Source: G963677085 sp963677085
Lineage (GTDB): Bacteria; Planctomycetota; Planctomycetia; Pirellulales; Thermoguttaceae
Direction of reading: 5' to 3'
DNA length: 64,000 nt
Assembly: GCA_963677085.2 (NCBI GenBank)
Contig: CAXXFH010000001.1
Span: 124,001-188,000 of the forward strand
Shown here: positions 8,291 to 17,581 of the stretch, one piece after another
Layout of the letters: each line of letters starts with the position of its first letter
How positions within the stretch are numbered: the stretch's first letter is position 1
Notes under the pieces: model-generated
The model's database searches: none
What the model was told of the DNA's origin: nothing
The model's input: the letters and a program-made list of their open reading frames with translations, nothing else
Position numbers and translations under genes: made by a program

Positions 8291-9280
8291 ATGAAAAGAA
8301 CAGTTCTCTTGATTGCAGCGTTTTTGGTCTCTGTTGCCGTTCTTCATGCCGCCGAACCGGGCGTGAAAACGATGACCGTATCGAATTATGGCCAAAAGAC
8401 GGTCATTCCCGCACCGACGCTGGCGGATGTCTCGTACGGTTCGCATCCTAAGCAAGTGTTACACTTCTGGAAGGTCGAGGCCGATGAACCCACACCGTTG
8501 TTGTTTTTCATCCACGGTGGCGGTTGGACCGGTGGCAGCCGGACGGACGCCCGGTTCTGCTCGCTGCTGCCGCACATGCTCAAGGCCGGCATCTCGGTAG
8601 TTTCGGTTGAATACCGGTTCATTCAGGAAGCGACGGCAGACAAGGTGGTGCCGCCGGTGAAGGCGTGTCTTCACGATGCGGCGCGTGCTCTGCAATTTGT
8701 ACGCAGCAACGCGGCAGCGTGGCACATCGACAAGACACGTGTCGCCCTGGCGGGCGGTTCGGCCGGGGCATGTTCGAGCCTCTGGCTCGCTTTTCACGAC
8801 GACATGGCCGATCCGACAAGTCCCGATTCTGTTGCCCGCGAGTCGACCCGGGTGCTGTGCGCGGCCGTCGGAATTCCGCAGACCACGCTTGATCCCAAGC
8901 AGATGAAAGAGTGGACTCCCAATAGTCGCTACGGCGGCCACGCGTTCGGTTTCAAAGGGGACAGGGCGAAGGGGCTTTCGCAGTTCGACGAGTTTCTTGC
9001 CAACCGTGACAAAATTCTACCGTGGATCGCAGAGTATTCGCCTTATGCATTGGTGTCGGCCGACGATTCGTCGGTCTACCTCGCATATAACACACCGCCA
9101 GCGCTCGGCCGGGAAGAGAAAGACCCAACGCATACGTCGAATTTCGGCGTGAAGTTGCAGGAGCGCTGCAAGAGTTTGAACGTGTCGTGTGAACTCGTTT
9201 ATCCAGGTGCGCCTGACGTGAAACACGCGACGGTTCAGGATTACCTCATCGAGATGCTTACGGTCCCAGCCGCCAAGTGA
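8291..9280 (+). CDS. Secreted alpha/beta-hydrolase esterase
   Basis: A 329-residue alpha/beta hydrolase with an N-terminal signal peptide (1-20). The oxyanion-hole motif HGGGW is at 75-79 and the nucleophile elbow GGSAGA places the catalytic serine at S157; a late His in DVKHATVQD could complete the triad. The pattern resembles the bacterial lipase/acetyl-xylan-esterase-like (BD-FAE) group rather than classical lipases. ATG 8291 directly precedes the signal peptide; longer in-frame extensions upstream have no coding character. Its position behind the XylR-type regulator and before two glycoside hydrolases suggests it deacylates the same polysaccharide, but the substrate is inferred from context only. 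Confidence 0.9.
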   Translation: MKRTVLLIAAFLVSVAVLHAAEPGVKTMTVSNYGQKTVIPAPTLADVSYGSHPKQVLHFWKVEADEPTPLLFFIHGGGWTGGSRTDARFCSLLPHMLKAGISVVSVEYRFIQEATADKVVPPVKACLHDAARALQFVRSNAAAWHIDKTRVALAGGSAGACSSLWLAFHDDMADPTSPDSVARESTRVLCAAVGIPQTTLDPKQMKEWTPNSRYGGHAFGFKGDRAKGLSQFDEFLANRDKILPWIAEYSPYALVSADDSSVYLAYNTPPALGREEKDPTHTSNFGVKLQERCKSLNVSCELVYPGAPDVKHATVQDYLIEMLTVPAAK

Positions 9281-9311
9281 AACCACTCGAAGAAACGGCA
9301 AGGAGAACGTC

Positions 9312-10169
9312 ATGCTTTGGAAAGTGTGCTGCCCGTTGTTTGTCTGTTTGCTTGTCTCGTCCGACGCGTTTGTTTTTGCCCAAACTCCGCCGGTTTGCCC
9401 TTTGGGCGACGGATGGAAGTTCGTTCCTGAGTTCAGCGACGAGTTCAACGGCGACGCTTTGGATAATGAGAAATGGTGGGATTTCAACCCGATGTGGGTG
9501 GGACGCCGACCAGGTTATTTTGCCCGAGAAAACGTTGCGGTGAAGGATGGCACGCTGCAACTGACCGCGCGCACTCAAGATCCCGAAAAGGTCACGGTGG
9601 AAAACAAGGTACGCGGTTTCGATCTCTTCACCACCGGTGCGGTGAAGAGCAAGAAACGGGTGCGGTACGGTTATTTTGAGGCGCGATGCAAATCCATGAA
9701 GGCCGGTGTCTGCAACGCGTTCTGGCTCTACGATCCGCTCGATCCTCCGGCCAAATACCGCGAAGGGTCGTATTCGGAGGAGATTGACATTTTCGAAGTG
9801 TTCGGCAAACCGACGAAGAAGGGGGCCGAACATATCTTGTTTACGACAGTCCACCGGTTCGAAACGCCCTATGTTGAAGCCACCGTCAAATTGCGAAACA
9901 AGAGCATCGGCTCGAAATGGAAGGCCCCGTTCAGTTTCTGCGACGATTTCCATGTTTATGCGTTTCTATGGACTCCGGAAGAATTGAAATGGTTCGTTGA
10001 CGGCCAAGAGGTGTTTTTGTTGAAAAACGAGAATTACCACACGGCACTGTATATCAATTTCGATTCGGAAATTATGCAAGGATGGGTTGGCTTGCCTGAT
10101 CCGACCGATCTGCCGGCCACGTTTCATGTCGACTATGTCCGACACTGGCGGCAGAAGGAGCCCGAATAG
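9312..10169 (+). CDS. Secreted GH16 endo-glycanase
   Basis: A 285-residue glycoside hydrolase of family 16, expected to cut internal beta-linkages of a polysaccharide. A signal peptide covers residues 1-24. The catalytic signature is E157-I-D159-I-F-E162: the extra residue between the Asp and the second Glu is the beta-bulge form found in agarase, porphyranase, kappa-carrageenase and laminarinase branches. Two tryptophans in 'NEKWWDFNPMWVG' lie where GH16 enzymes build the substrate cleft. AAGGAGAA lies just upstream of ATG 9312. It follows the esterase by 31 bases and probably shares its transcript. A marine-type sulfated galactan is a reasonable guess because a sulfatase and an alpha-galactosidase flank it, but the backbone cannot be assigned. 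Confidence 0.9.
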   Translation: MLWKVCCPLFVCLLVSSDAFVFAQTPPVCPLGDGWKFVPEFSDEFNGDALDNEKWWDFNPMWVGRRPGYFARENVAVKDGTLQLTARTQDPEKVTVENKVRGFDLFTTGAVKSKKRVRYGYFEARCKSMKAGVCNAFWLYDPLDPPAKYREGSYSEEIDIFEVFGKPTKKGAEHILFTTVHRFETPYVEATVKLRNKSIGSKWKAPFSFCDDFHVYAFLWTPEELKWFVDGQEVFLLKNENYHTALYINFDSEIMQGWVGLPDPTDLPATFHVDYVRHWRQKEPE

Positions 10170-10177
10170 CAGGCAAC

Positions 10178-10194
10178 GGGAACTTTTTGTTCCC
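10178..10194. repeat. GGGAAC-T5-GTTCCC hairpin
   Basis: A perfect 6-bp inverted repeat with a T5 loop starts 9 bases after the GH16 stop. It is followed by CATGCT; a similar GTTCCCATGCT string occurs near 19173. It looks like one of the dispersed palindromic repeats of this genome and could also protect the upstream mRNA 3' end. Confidence 0.4.
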
Positions 10195-10437
10195 ATGCTG
10201 GAACCGGAACTTTCCACTTGGTTCCAATCGCCGGCTTGGGAACAAGGGAAATTGGGCGTGACGAGATATCTACAATGTTTGAATATATATTTCCTTGATG
10301 GCAGGGGTAGCAGAAGGGAAGATGAGTAGTGGCGAAGTGTCGATGCCTTTGCACCGACCGGCTAGTCGGACGACACGTTTCCCCAAAATGCAGTTTTTTC
10401 ACACAGTATCCCCCCCACGCCCAACGAGGAGCCTATC

Positions 10438-12069
10438 ATGTCCATCCGATTCAAGCGTTTGGCACGCACGTTCGCCGCCCTACTTGTTCTTGGCTTGACT
10501 TTTGCCATGAGTGGCTCACTTTTCGCCGAAGACCAACCGCAGACCGTGAAACCCTACATCCTCACGCCCAAGCCGTCGCCGAAACCGCGGATCAACGGGG
10601 CTAAGGTGTTCGGCGTTCGCCCGGGTAACCCGGCGTTGTACACCATCGCGGCCACGGGCGATCGTCCGATGAAGTTCTCGGCGACCAACTTGCCCGAGGG
10701 CCTCTCGCTCGACGCGAAAACCGGACAGATCACCGGGGCCGTCAAGCAGCGCGGCACGTACCGCGTCATGCTGCGGGCAGAAAACGCCCTGGGTAGCGCC
10801 GAACGCGAATTGCGGATCGTCGTGGGCGACGAAATCTGCCTGACGCCGCTTCTGGGCTGCAACACTTGGGGCGGTTGGGGACCAAAGGTCGCCGACAAGC
10901 ATCTCCGCGCGGCCGCCAAGGCCATGGTTGACTCGGGCCTGATCAATCACGGCTGGCAGTACATCAATATCGACGACGGTTGGCAAGGCCAACGCGGTGG
11001 GCCGCACAACGCGATCCTGCCCAACGAAAAGTTCCCGGACATGACGGCGTTGTGCGATTACATTCACGGTTTGGGTCTAAAAGCCGGCATCTATTCCACG
11101 CCCTGGGCCACCAGCTACGCCGGTTTCGTGGGCGGATCGAGCGACGACCCGAGCGGAGCGTGGGACAAACCGGCCAAGCGTCGCGATGGTTGGCGTTTCG
11201 GCAATCACTTCTTCGAGACCAACGACGTGCGCCAATGGGCCGAGTGGGGCTTCGACTACTGCAAGTACGATTGGAGCCTCGGAAACACGAGGCTTGCTCG
11301 CGAAAACGTCGAGGCAGCTCGCCGTCTGGTCGACGCCCTGGATGGCTGCGATCGCGATATGGTGCTGGAATTGTCTAACTCGATTCCCCTGAAGCAGGCG
11401 GCCGAATACGCTGAGTTGGGCCAAGTGAATCGTACCACCGGCGACTTGATCGATCTCTGGGACCGGTCGCAGATGGGGAAAGAGCGGGCCTGGGCCGTGG
11501 GCATTCGCGAAGTGTGGCTGGAAAACGACGCCTACGCACCGTATCAACGGCCGGGTCATTGGAACCACGCCTGCAATCTGCGCATCGGACTGCTGGGCGG
11601 ATGGCGCGATCGGGGCCTGACGCCGTCGCGTCTTACGCCCGACGAACAGTACACGCACGTCAGTCTGTGGTGCCTGTGGGGTTCGCCGATGATTATCGGC
11701 ACCCCGATCGAAACGCTCGACGAGTTTACCTTGTCGCTATTATCGAACGATGAAGTGCTGGAATTGAACCAGGACCCGCTAGGGTATCAGGCTCGGCGCA
11801 TCGAATTGCCCGGCGACGGCGAAGCACTTCACAAAAAGATGGAAGACGGCAGCCGGGCCGTGGGGTTGTTCAACCCGGGCGCGAAACCGGCCAAGGTTTC
11901 GATCGCGTGGTCTGCGCTCGGCGTTGAAGGCCCCCAGAAGGTCCGCGACCTGTGGCGACAGAAGGACATGGGAGTGTTCCGCGACTGCTTCGAGGCCGAA
12001 GTGCCCGTACACGGCGTCGTATTGATACGCCTGACGCCGGATGCGGTTGAAACGCCGCTCGCCGAGTAG
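10438..12069 (+). CDS. Alpha-galactosidase, GH27, with N-terminal Ig-like domain
   Basis: A 543-residue secreted exo-hydrolase for terminal alpha-galactosides. It has a signal peptide (1-31), then a short putative Ig/cadherin-like module (about 40-130, 'LPEGLSLDAKTGQITGAVKQ'), then the GH27 (beta/alpha)8 barrel beginning at LLGCNTWGGWG. The nucleophile is D278 in YCKYDW, and the RTTGD segment supplies the likely acid/base aspartate. A C-terminal beta domain follows. AGGAG lies just upstream of ATG 10438. The 268-base gap from the GH16 gene contains a small hairpin and may hold a separate promoter. With GH29, GH16, sulfatase and esterase it completes a small glycan-degradation locus. Confidence 0.93.
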   Translation: MSIRFKRLARTFAALLVLGLTFAMSGSLFAEDQPQTVKPYILTPKPSPKPRINGAKVFGVRPGNPALYTIAATGDRPMKFSATNLPEGLSLDAKTGQITGAVKQRGTYRVMLRAENALGSAERELRIVVGDEICLTPLLGCNTWGGWGPKVADKHLRAAAKAMVDSGLINHGWQYINIDDGWQGQRGGPHNAILPNEKFPDMTALCDYIHGLGLKAGIYSTPWATSYAGFVGGSSDDPSGAWDKPAKRRDGWRFGNHFFETNDVRQWAEWGFDYCKYDWSLGNTRLARENVEAARRLVDALDGCDRDMVLELSNSIPLKQAAEYAELGQVNRTTGDLIDLWDRSQMGKERAWAVGIREVWLENDAYAPYQRPGHWNHACNLRIGLLGGWRDRGLTPSRLTPDEQYTHVSLWCLWGSPMIIGTPIETLDEFTLSLLSNDEVLELNQDPLGYQARRIELPGDGEALHKKMEDGSRAVGLFNPGAKPAKVSIAWSALGVEGPQKVRDLWRQKDMGVFRDCFEAEVPVHGVVLIRLTPDAVETPLAE

Positions 12070-12106
12070 CGATTGGGCAATTCTGAGCTTCCGACGGCTT
12101 CGCCGC

Positions 12107-12135
12107 CACCCTCTCCCGCCGTGCAGGAGAGGGTG
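12107..12135. terminator. Hairpin between convergent GH27 and EF-G genes
   Basis: CACCCTCTCC (12107-12116) pairs perfectly with GGAGAGGGTG (12126-12135) around a 9-nt loop. It sits between two convergent genes and could act in both directions, but no long T-run follows. The CCCTCTCC core recurs in the hairpin at 29375-29399. Confidence 0.4.
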
Positions 12136-12190
12136 CGCTGTTTTATTGGTTCCTGGTTTGATTGTGGAACACGTCATTGCGTTCCGGCCC

Positions 12191-12216
12191 GGAAAACCGG
12201 GCTCCCGTTGGTCGCC
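12191..12216 (-). repeat. Dispersed repeat, GACCAACGGGAGCCCGG family
   Basis: The minus strand reads GGCGACCAACGGGAGCCCGG and continues into TTTTCC, the same core as at 43-58 and 61821-61840. It lies between the convergent GH27 and EF-G genes. Confidence 0.55.
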
Positions 12217-12258
12217 CTCGTTCCACAAGCAATGCAGGACGCAATAATTGACAAAGCC

Positions 12259-14343
12259 TTAGCAAGTCGCCATTGCCAGCTTCTTGCGTTCCGCGATCAC
12301 TTCTTCGGCCAACGTCCGGGGGAGTTGCTTGTAGCGGGCAAACTCCATCGAGAACGTTCCCTGACCCTGGGTCAAACTGCGGAGATCCGTCGAGTAGCCA
12401 AACGTTTCCGAGAGCGGTACTTCGGCTGCAATTCGCGAGTCGACACCGTTGATCTCCGTGCTCGTGACGATGCCACGGCGAGAGATCAAGTTGCCAACCA
12501 CAGAGCCCTGGAAATCGGCCGGACACTCCACCTCGATCTTCATGATCGGTTCCAGCAGGGCAGGTTTCATGTGGGAGAACATTTCCCGCATGACCTTGCG
12601 AGCACAAACCTGGAAGGCCATTTCGGAACTGTCGACTTCGTGGTACGAGCCGTCTTCGACAATGACGTGAAGCCCGACGACCGGGAATCGCGCGATCGGC
12701 CCTTGCACGATACTGTCGCGAAAACCCTTTTGGACGGCCGGCAGATACTGCTTCGGGATTCGACCGCCGACGACCTTCTCTTCAAACAGAAAGGTTTCTT
12801 CCGCGTCGTCGGGCAACACTTCCATGCGGCCCACGATGTGCGCGTATTGTCCGGAGCCGCCGGTCTGCTTCTTGTGTTTCACATTGAATTCGATTGCGCG
12901 GGTGGGTGCCTCGCGGTAGTTCACCTTCGGTGCGCCCACTTCCACCTGGACACCAAACTCGCGACGAATCCGCTCGATGTAGACCTCCAGATGTAGTTCC
13001 CCCATGCCGGCAATCAAGGTCTCGCCGCTTTCGAGGTCCGATGAGACGCAGAACGTCGGGTCTTCCTTGCGGAACCGTTCCAGAGCACGGCCCAGGCGGT
13101 CGGCACCGTCGCGAGCCGCTGGGGCGATCGACATGGTGATCACCGGCTCGGGTACAAACATCGACTGCAAAGTGCAGCAGGGGAACTTGGAGCAATAAGT
13201 ATCGCCACTGGCGGAGTCGACGCCCAAGACAGCGACGATTTCGCCGGGGCCGGCCACCTCGATCTCCTCGCGCTGGTCGGCGTGCATTTTCACAATCCGG
13301 CTGAAACGCTCTTTGCGCTGTGTTCGCTGGTTGAAATACTGCTGACCTTTGGCAAACGTCCCCTGGTAGATCCGCATGAAAGTAAGCGTGCCGTAGGGAT
13401 CTTCAACGATCTTGAAGGCCATGGCCACCGTGGGGCCGTCGTCGGTGGGTTCCAAAACGATCTCGCCATGGGGATCGTCGTGGGGATGGGCAGTCGATTT
13501 GCGCTCGGCCGGCGACGGCAGGTAACGGACTATCGCGTCCAGCAGGGGTTGTACGCCCTTGTTGCGGTAAGCAGTTGCCAGAAATACGGGTGTAAATTCC
13601 AATTGCACCACTGCGGCGCGGATGACCTCGTGGATTAGTTCCACGGGCGGTTCCTCTTCGGCGAGGAGGAGTTCCATCAACTCGTCGCTATACATCGAAA
13701 GGGCTTCGAGCATGTGGCGCCGGGCTTCGGCGGCTTCCTCGGTGAGTTGCTCGGGAATGGCCTCTTCGCGGACGTTTTCCCCGTTGGCGCCGTCGAAATA
13801 GAGGGCCCGTTGGGTAATCAGGTCGATCATGCCCTCGAAGTTGGCTTCGCGACCGATGGGGATTTGCATCAGCACGGCGTCGCATCCGAGTTTTTCGTGA
13901 AGTTGCTCGACAACCTTCTGCGGATTGGCGCCCGTGCGGTCCATCTTATTGATCAAGGCCAACCGCGGCACGTGGTAGCGTCGCATTTGGCGGTCGATGG
14001 TCAACGACTGGGCCTGGACCCCGCCCACGGCACAGAGAACCAGCACGGCGCCATCGAGCACCCGAAGGCTACGCTCCACCTCGACGGTGAAATCGACGTG
14101 ACCCGGGGTGTCGATCAGGTTGATGGTGGTGTCTTGCCAATTGACGGTCGTTGCGGCGCTGGTGATCGTGATTCCACGTTCTCGTTCCAGCTCCATGTGG
14201 TCCATGGTGGCGCCTTCGCCGCGTACCTCTTGGATGCGGTGGATACGCCCGGCATAGAAGAGGATCCGCTCGCTGAGAGTGGTTTTCCCAGAGTCGATGT
14301 GGGCGGAGATACCGATGTTTCGCAGGTTGGTGATGTTGGTCAT
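12259..14343 (-). CDS. fusA: Elongation factor G, spdEFG1/mitochondria-like type
   Basis: A 694-residue translational GTPase that drives ribosomal translocation. G motifs are intact: G1 AHIDSGKTT, G2 RGITI, G3 DTPGH and G4 NKMD, followed by domains II-V, ending in the domain IV/V region with 'QTGGSGQYAHI' and 'GQGTFSMEFARY'. The G1 loop has Ser where most bacterial EF-Gs have Ala, and the segment LDGAVLVLCAVGGVQAQSL is strikingly like mitochondrial EF-G1. That combination is known for the 'spd' EF-G1 class of spirochaetes, planctomycetes and some deltaproteobacteria, where a partner spdEFG2 handles ribosome recycling. No ribosomal-protein genes lie next to it, unlike the usual str operon. The 670-base region upstream carries two hairpins. 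Confidence 0.95.
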   Translation of the reverse strand: MTNITNLRNIGISAHIDSGKTTLSERILFYAGRIHRIQEVRGEGATMDHMELERERGITITSAATTVNWQDTTINLIDTPGHVDFTVEVERSLRVLDGAVLVLCAVGGVQAQSLTIDRQMRRYHVPRLALINKMDRTGANPQKVVEQLHEKLGCDAVLMQIPIGREANFEGMIDLITQRALYFDGANGENVREEAIPEQLTEEAAEARRHMLEALSMYSDELMELLLAEEEPPVELIHEVIRAAVVQLEFTPVFLATAYRNKGVQPLLDAIVRYLPSPAERKSTAHPHDDPHGEIVLEPTDDGPTVAMAFKIVEDPYGTLTFMRIYQGTFAKGQQYFNQRTQRKERFSRIVKMHADQREEIEVAGPGEIVAVLGVDSASGDTYCSKFPCCTLQSMFVPEPVITMSIAPAARDGADRLGRALERFRKEDPTFCVSSDLESGETLIAGMGELHLEVYIERIRREFGVQVEVGAPKVNYREAPTRAIEFNVKHKKQTGGSGQYAHIVGRMEVLPDDAEETFLFEEKVVGGRIPKQYLPAVQKGFRDSIVQGPIARFPVVGLHVIVEDGSYHEVDSSEMAFQVCARKVMREMFSHMKPALLEPIMKIEVECPADFQGSVVGNLISRRGIVTSTEINGVDSRIAAEVPLSETFGYSTDLRSLTQGQGTFSMEFARYKQLPRTLAEEVIAERKKLAMATC

Positions 14344-15013
14344 GTTGTTGTCGGGTTAGTTGGCCGGCCAAGGTTTCCTGGCCGAGCCCGTTTCGCCGTG
14401 GCCTTAGTGGCCACTCCTCGTTATAGGGGTACCCCACGATAGCGCGTGGGCCTTCATTTTAATTCAGGGTCAATAAACTATTATCGTACCACAGCCATGC
14501 TGTGGTTTGGCAAAACTCCGATTAGAGTTTTGTTGGCGTAAAGCCGTGCCCTTCCAGGCAATGCAACCAGCGCGCAGCACAACGGCCGTTTTGCCTGGGT
14601 TATTGGTTCCGGGGTCGGCGATGGTAGGCCGCGTGTTTTCAGGTCCCCCGCAGATCGGGGTTCCTGTGGTTCACTCTCTTCCAGAACTCAACAATGGGTC
14701 GTTACCTCGGTGTCGCCAGACTACTACCGACCGTTTCCGATCGGCCCTGCCCAATTCTCTGTCGACTAAGCAAGGCATGGGCGCCTAGGTGGGAAACTCC
14801 TCATTTTAGATTGGGTGCCGTTTCCACGCAAGGGGAGAAAACGGGCATTTCTGCGCGGTTTTGCCGTACGGGCTATGGCGGGAAAGACGTTCTCCCGCAA
14901 TTGGCTCGTCCGAGAAAATGGCGTGCAGGCGGGACAGTTCGCCGGGGCGACGAACCAGAGGTGTTTTTCCGCCAGAAGAGGGGGCGTGCAGACGTCTCGC
15001 AGAATGGCCGCGG
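14344..15013. other. Non-coding gap upstream of fusA with hairpins
   Basis: This 670-base stretch has no convincing gene on either strand. The fusA promoter must lie in its left part. Apart from the two hairpins at 14488-14532 it contains only weak local inverted repeats and nothing else I can name. Confidence 0.5.
14488..14532. repeat. Pair of adjacent perfect hairpins
   Basis: ACCACAGC (14488-14495) pairs with GCTGTGGT (14499-14506) around CAT. Five bases further CAAAACTC (14511-14518) pairs with GAGTTTTG (14525-14532) around a 6-nt loop. The two hairpins lie about 145-190 bases upstream of the fusA start on the minus strand. They resemble short dispersed palindromes, or could be leader structures of fusA. 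Confidence 0.45.
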
Positions 15014-16150
15014 TTATCGCTGCAGTTCCATTGCCAAAGAGTCTGGCGGCACTAGATCGGGAGAACGAGTCGCTTCGTACACGCAAATGAAGTCCCGGTA
15101 ACGATCCTGGAAGGCCTCGACGACGACGGGATCGAAATGATTGCCGACCTCTTCTTCGATCATGTGCCGTGCCACGTCGGGCGCGTACGCGGGTTTGTAT
15201 ACCCGGGCGGTCGTGAGTGCATCGAAGACGTCGGCCAACGCGGTGATTCGTGCTGCCAGGGGGATGTCGTAGCCGACAATTCCGTCGGGATATCCCTTGC
15301 CGTCGAAACGCTCGTGATGATGGCGCGCAATGGCAATCGCCATATCGAGGAAGCTGCCGCAGGTGCTAAACTCGACCGCCTGCAATAGTGCTTCGGCGCC
15401 GATCACCGTATGGCGTTTCATGATTTCGAATTCTTCCCGCGTAAGTCGCCCGGGTTTCAGTAGCACGGCATCGGGGATTCCCACCTTCCCGATGTCGTGC
15501 AACGGGCTACTGCGGTAGATGTCCTCGATGAACTGCGGTGTTATTTCCGAGCGATACGGCCCATGGCGGCTGAGTTGGTCGGCCAGAATCTGACAGTAGT
15601 TACGGATTCGGTCGAGGTGCTCGCCCGTATCGGGGTCACGGGATTCTGCCAGCTTGGCCAATCCGAAAATGGCCACGTCACGTGTTGCGACAACCTCGGC
15701 TGTGCGTTGCGCGACGAGGTTTTCCAACTCCACGTTGAACTTCTGAATCGACGCATTGGCGGCCCAAAGGTCGGCGATACTCATCCGCAACCGGAATTGA
15801 ACCCGAAGTTTTGCCAACAGTTCTTCGTGGTCATAGGGTTTGCTGAGAAAATCGTCGGCGCCGGCCGCATAGCCCACGACGCGTTCCTGGGATGTGGCAA
15901 AGGTGCTGACAAGAATAACCTGGGTGAACTGACCCACGGGCGCCGTTTTGATGCGGCGGCATACTTCGTAGCCGTCGACGCCGGGCATGACGATGTCGAG
16001 AAGAACGACATCGGGAGAAAAACTACGCAACTTCGACAGGCATTCCTCGCCAGTTAATGCGCACGACACCGTGTAGTGCGGTTCAAGCAGTTCCCGAAGG
16101 ACCTTCAGGTTGGCATCGCTGTCATCAACAACTAATACGCGATTATCCAC
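15014..16150 (-). CDS. Response regulator with HD-GYP output domain
   Basis: A 378-residue cytoplasmic two-component regulator, RpfG-like, predicted to hydrolyse cyclic di-GMP. Residues 1-120 form an intact receiver: acidic pair D9-D10, phospho-acceptor D52 in VLLDIVMPG and the conserved Lys in FLSKP. A coiled linker (about 130-155) leads to an HD-GYP phosphodiesterase domain with HDIGK and the extended HHHERFDGKGYPDG signature. Every key residue looks present, so it should be catalytically active. No histidine kinase is adjacent. Its upstream neighbour on the same strand, 147 bases away, is a PAS protein with a degenerate receiver, so the two may belong to one signalling pathway. Confidence 0.93.
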   Translation of the reverse strand: MDNRVLVVDDSDANLKVLRELLEPHYTVSCALTGEECLSKLRSFSPDVVLLDIVMPGVDGYEVCRRIKTAPVGQFTQVILVSTFATSQERVVGYAAGADDFLSKPYDHEELLAKLRVQFRLRMSIADLWAANASIQKFNVELENLVAQRTAEVVATRDVAIFGLAKLAESRDPDTGEHLDRIRNYCQILADQLSRHGPYRSEITPQFIEDIYRSSPLHDIGKVGIPDAVLLKPGRLTREEFEIMKRHTVIGAEALLQAVEFSTCGSFLDMAIAIARHHHERFDGKGYPDGIVGYDIPLAARITALADVFDALTTARVYKPAYAPDVARHMIEEEVGNHFDPVVVEAFQDRYRDFICVYEATRSPDLVPPDSLAMELQR

Positions 16151-16297
16151 AATGTTGCTCCGACATAGACTCAGCCGGCTCGTGCCGGCATTTTGAAACG
16201 CGTGGTAATGGAAGTCAGTTGCAGAACAGCGAAAGACAATAAACGGTTGGTTATGCGTGAACGAGGGTCATTGCATTTTGCCTCAGGTCACTCCAGA

Positions 16298-17581
16298 TCA
16301 ATACGCCGAAGGAAGGGGCGGTGTTTCGGTGGTTGTTGTCTCGGGCGTCGGATCATTAGTCGATACGACGGACGCGATGCCGTTTCCTTCTGCCGTCAGG
16401 CCCTCGATCGACCGCGCCGAAGGCTGAACCACATCATCGATTACGTTTAACGCCGCTTGAACGCTGGTGGCGATTTGCTCGAAGTAGTGGCGAAGTGGCT
16501 CGGACTGGCCGTTCGCGGCCGCATTAATTCCCCCCACCGCGGCGCCGAAGACCTCCTGCAAGGTGCCGCGCAACGTCAAGGCCCATTTGTCGTCTTCGCG
16601 CTCGTTTGTCTGGCAGCCCGAAACATCAAGCGTCGACGTCCAGCCCTCTTGTTCCAAATCGGGCTCACTCGGCAAGGCCCCGCTAAGGTCCTGTACGATC
16701 GAGAAAACCAAACGCTTTCCTTGGAACGGCACGGGTATCAAAACCACCTCGGCCGGAAAAACCTCACCACTCGCGCGGCGATGCAACCAGCGAAACCGGT
16801 GGTATCCCTTCCGGAAAGCCGCAGCAACCATATCGTTGGCCAAATCGAACGACGAACGACCGCCTATCTGTAAATCGGCAGACACCATCGCCGGGTGCAT
16901 GCCGGCTAATTCGTTCCGGCCGGGCAACCCAAACAGATTGACCGCCGCCTCATTACAGTCGATGAATTCCAACCCATCCATCAAAAAAATGGCTTCGCTC
17001 GAAGCGTGGAAAACTTCGAGAAACTTCTGTTCACTTCGGCGGAGGCTGCCTGCATGGCTTCCCTGAGGCAATATCATCAGCCGCTGTTGTTCCACTTCAG
17101 AACGTGTACAAGCAACGAGCGCCGTCATTAGTTGGCGTGCGCATTGCCGCTCAAGCGTTCGAGGTATAAAAAGCCATCGAGGGCTTTCTCCCAAGGTGGC
17201 TGTCAGTTCTTTCCAAGGCCACTGCGCGTGTTCACCGAAGATTGCCAGAAGAGGGCCGTCGTGTTTTCGCCAAAGGCCAATCGCTCGCGATACCAAGCGA
17301 GTGTTGCCCTCGGCATTTGGGTTGACCACCACCAGAGGATATGGTCGACCCGAGCGGCTTGCGTGGATCACGGCCGATACCCCGGCACGTAGTCCCACGA
17401 CGGTTTGAATTGCTGGTAATTGGGCCGTTTGGCTGTCTTCGTCAGAGCGTGGCCGATCCCCATCGGAACCGACCTGTCGTCCGTGGTTCGGCTCGCAGCC
17501 GAGCAGGGCGTAGACTTCTCCCGCAATCGACGGAGTACCGTCGATCAATAAAACCGGCAGCGGTGAAAAGTCTTGACACAT
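16298..17581 (-). CDS. PAS-domain protein with degenerate receiver-like N-terminus
   Basis: A 427-residue signalling protein without a recognisable catalytic output. The first 130 residues look like a receiver fold that has lost its chemistry: 'LPVLLIDGTPS' has G where an acidic residue normally sits, and 'YPLVVVNPNAEG' has N where the phospho-acceptor Asp is expected. Residues about 180-310 form a PAS domain ('KFLEVFHASSEAIFLMDGLEF', with a PAC-like end at 'GKRLVFSIVQDLSG'). The C-terminal third is predicted mostly helical and ends in a Thr/Pro-rich tail. It lies just upstream of the HD-GYP regulator on the same strand. Function is unknown; a sensor or scaffold that binds without phosphorylation is one possibility. 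Confidence 0.75.
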   Translation of the reverse strand: MCQDFSPLPVLLIDGTPSIAGEVYALLGCEPNHGRQVGSDGDRPRSDEDSQTAQLPAIQTVVGLRAGVSAVIHASRSGRPYPLVVVNPNAEGNTRLVSRAIGLWRKHDGPLLAIFGEHAQWPWKELTATLGESPRWLFIPRTLERQCARQLMTALVACTRSEVEQQRLMILPQGSHAGSLRRSEQKFLEVFHASSEAIFLMDGLEFIDCNEAAVNLFGLPGRNELAGMHPAMVSADLQIGGRSSFDLANDMVAAAFRKGYHRFRWLHRRASGEVFPAEVVLIPVPFQGKRLVFSIVQDLSGALPSEPDLEQEGWTSTLDVSGCQTNEREDDKWALTLRGTLQEVFGAAVGGINAAANGQSEPLRHYFEQIATSVQAALNVIDDVVQPSARSIEGLTAEGNGIASVVSTNDPTPETTTTETPPLPSAY

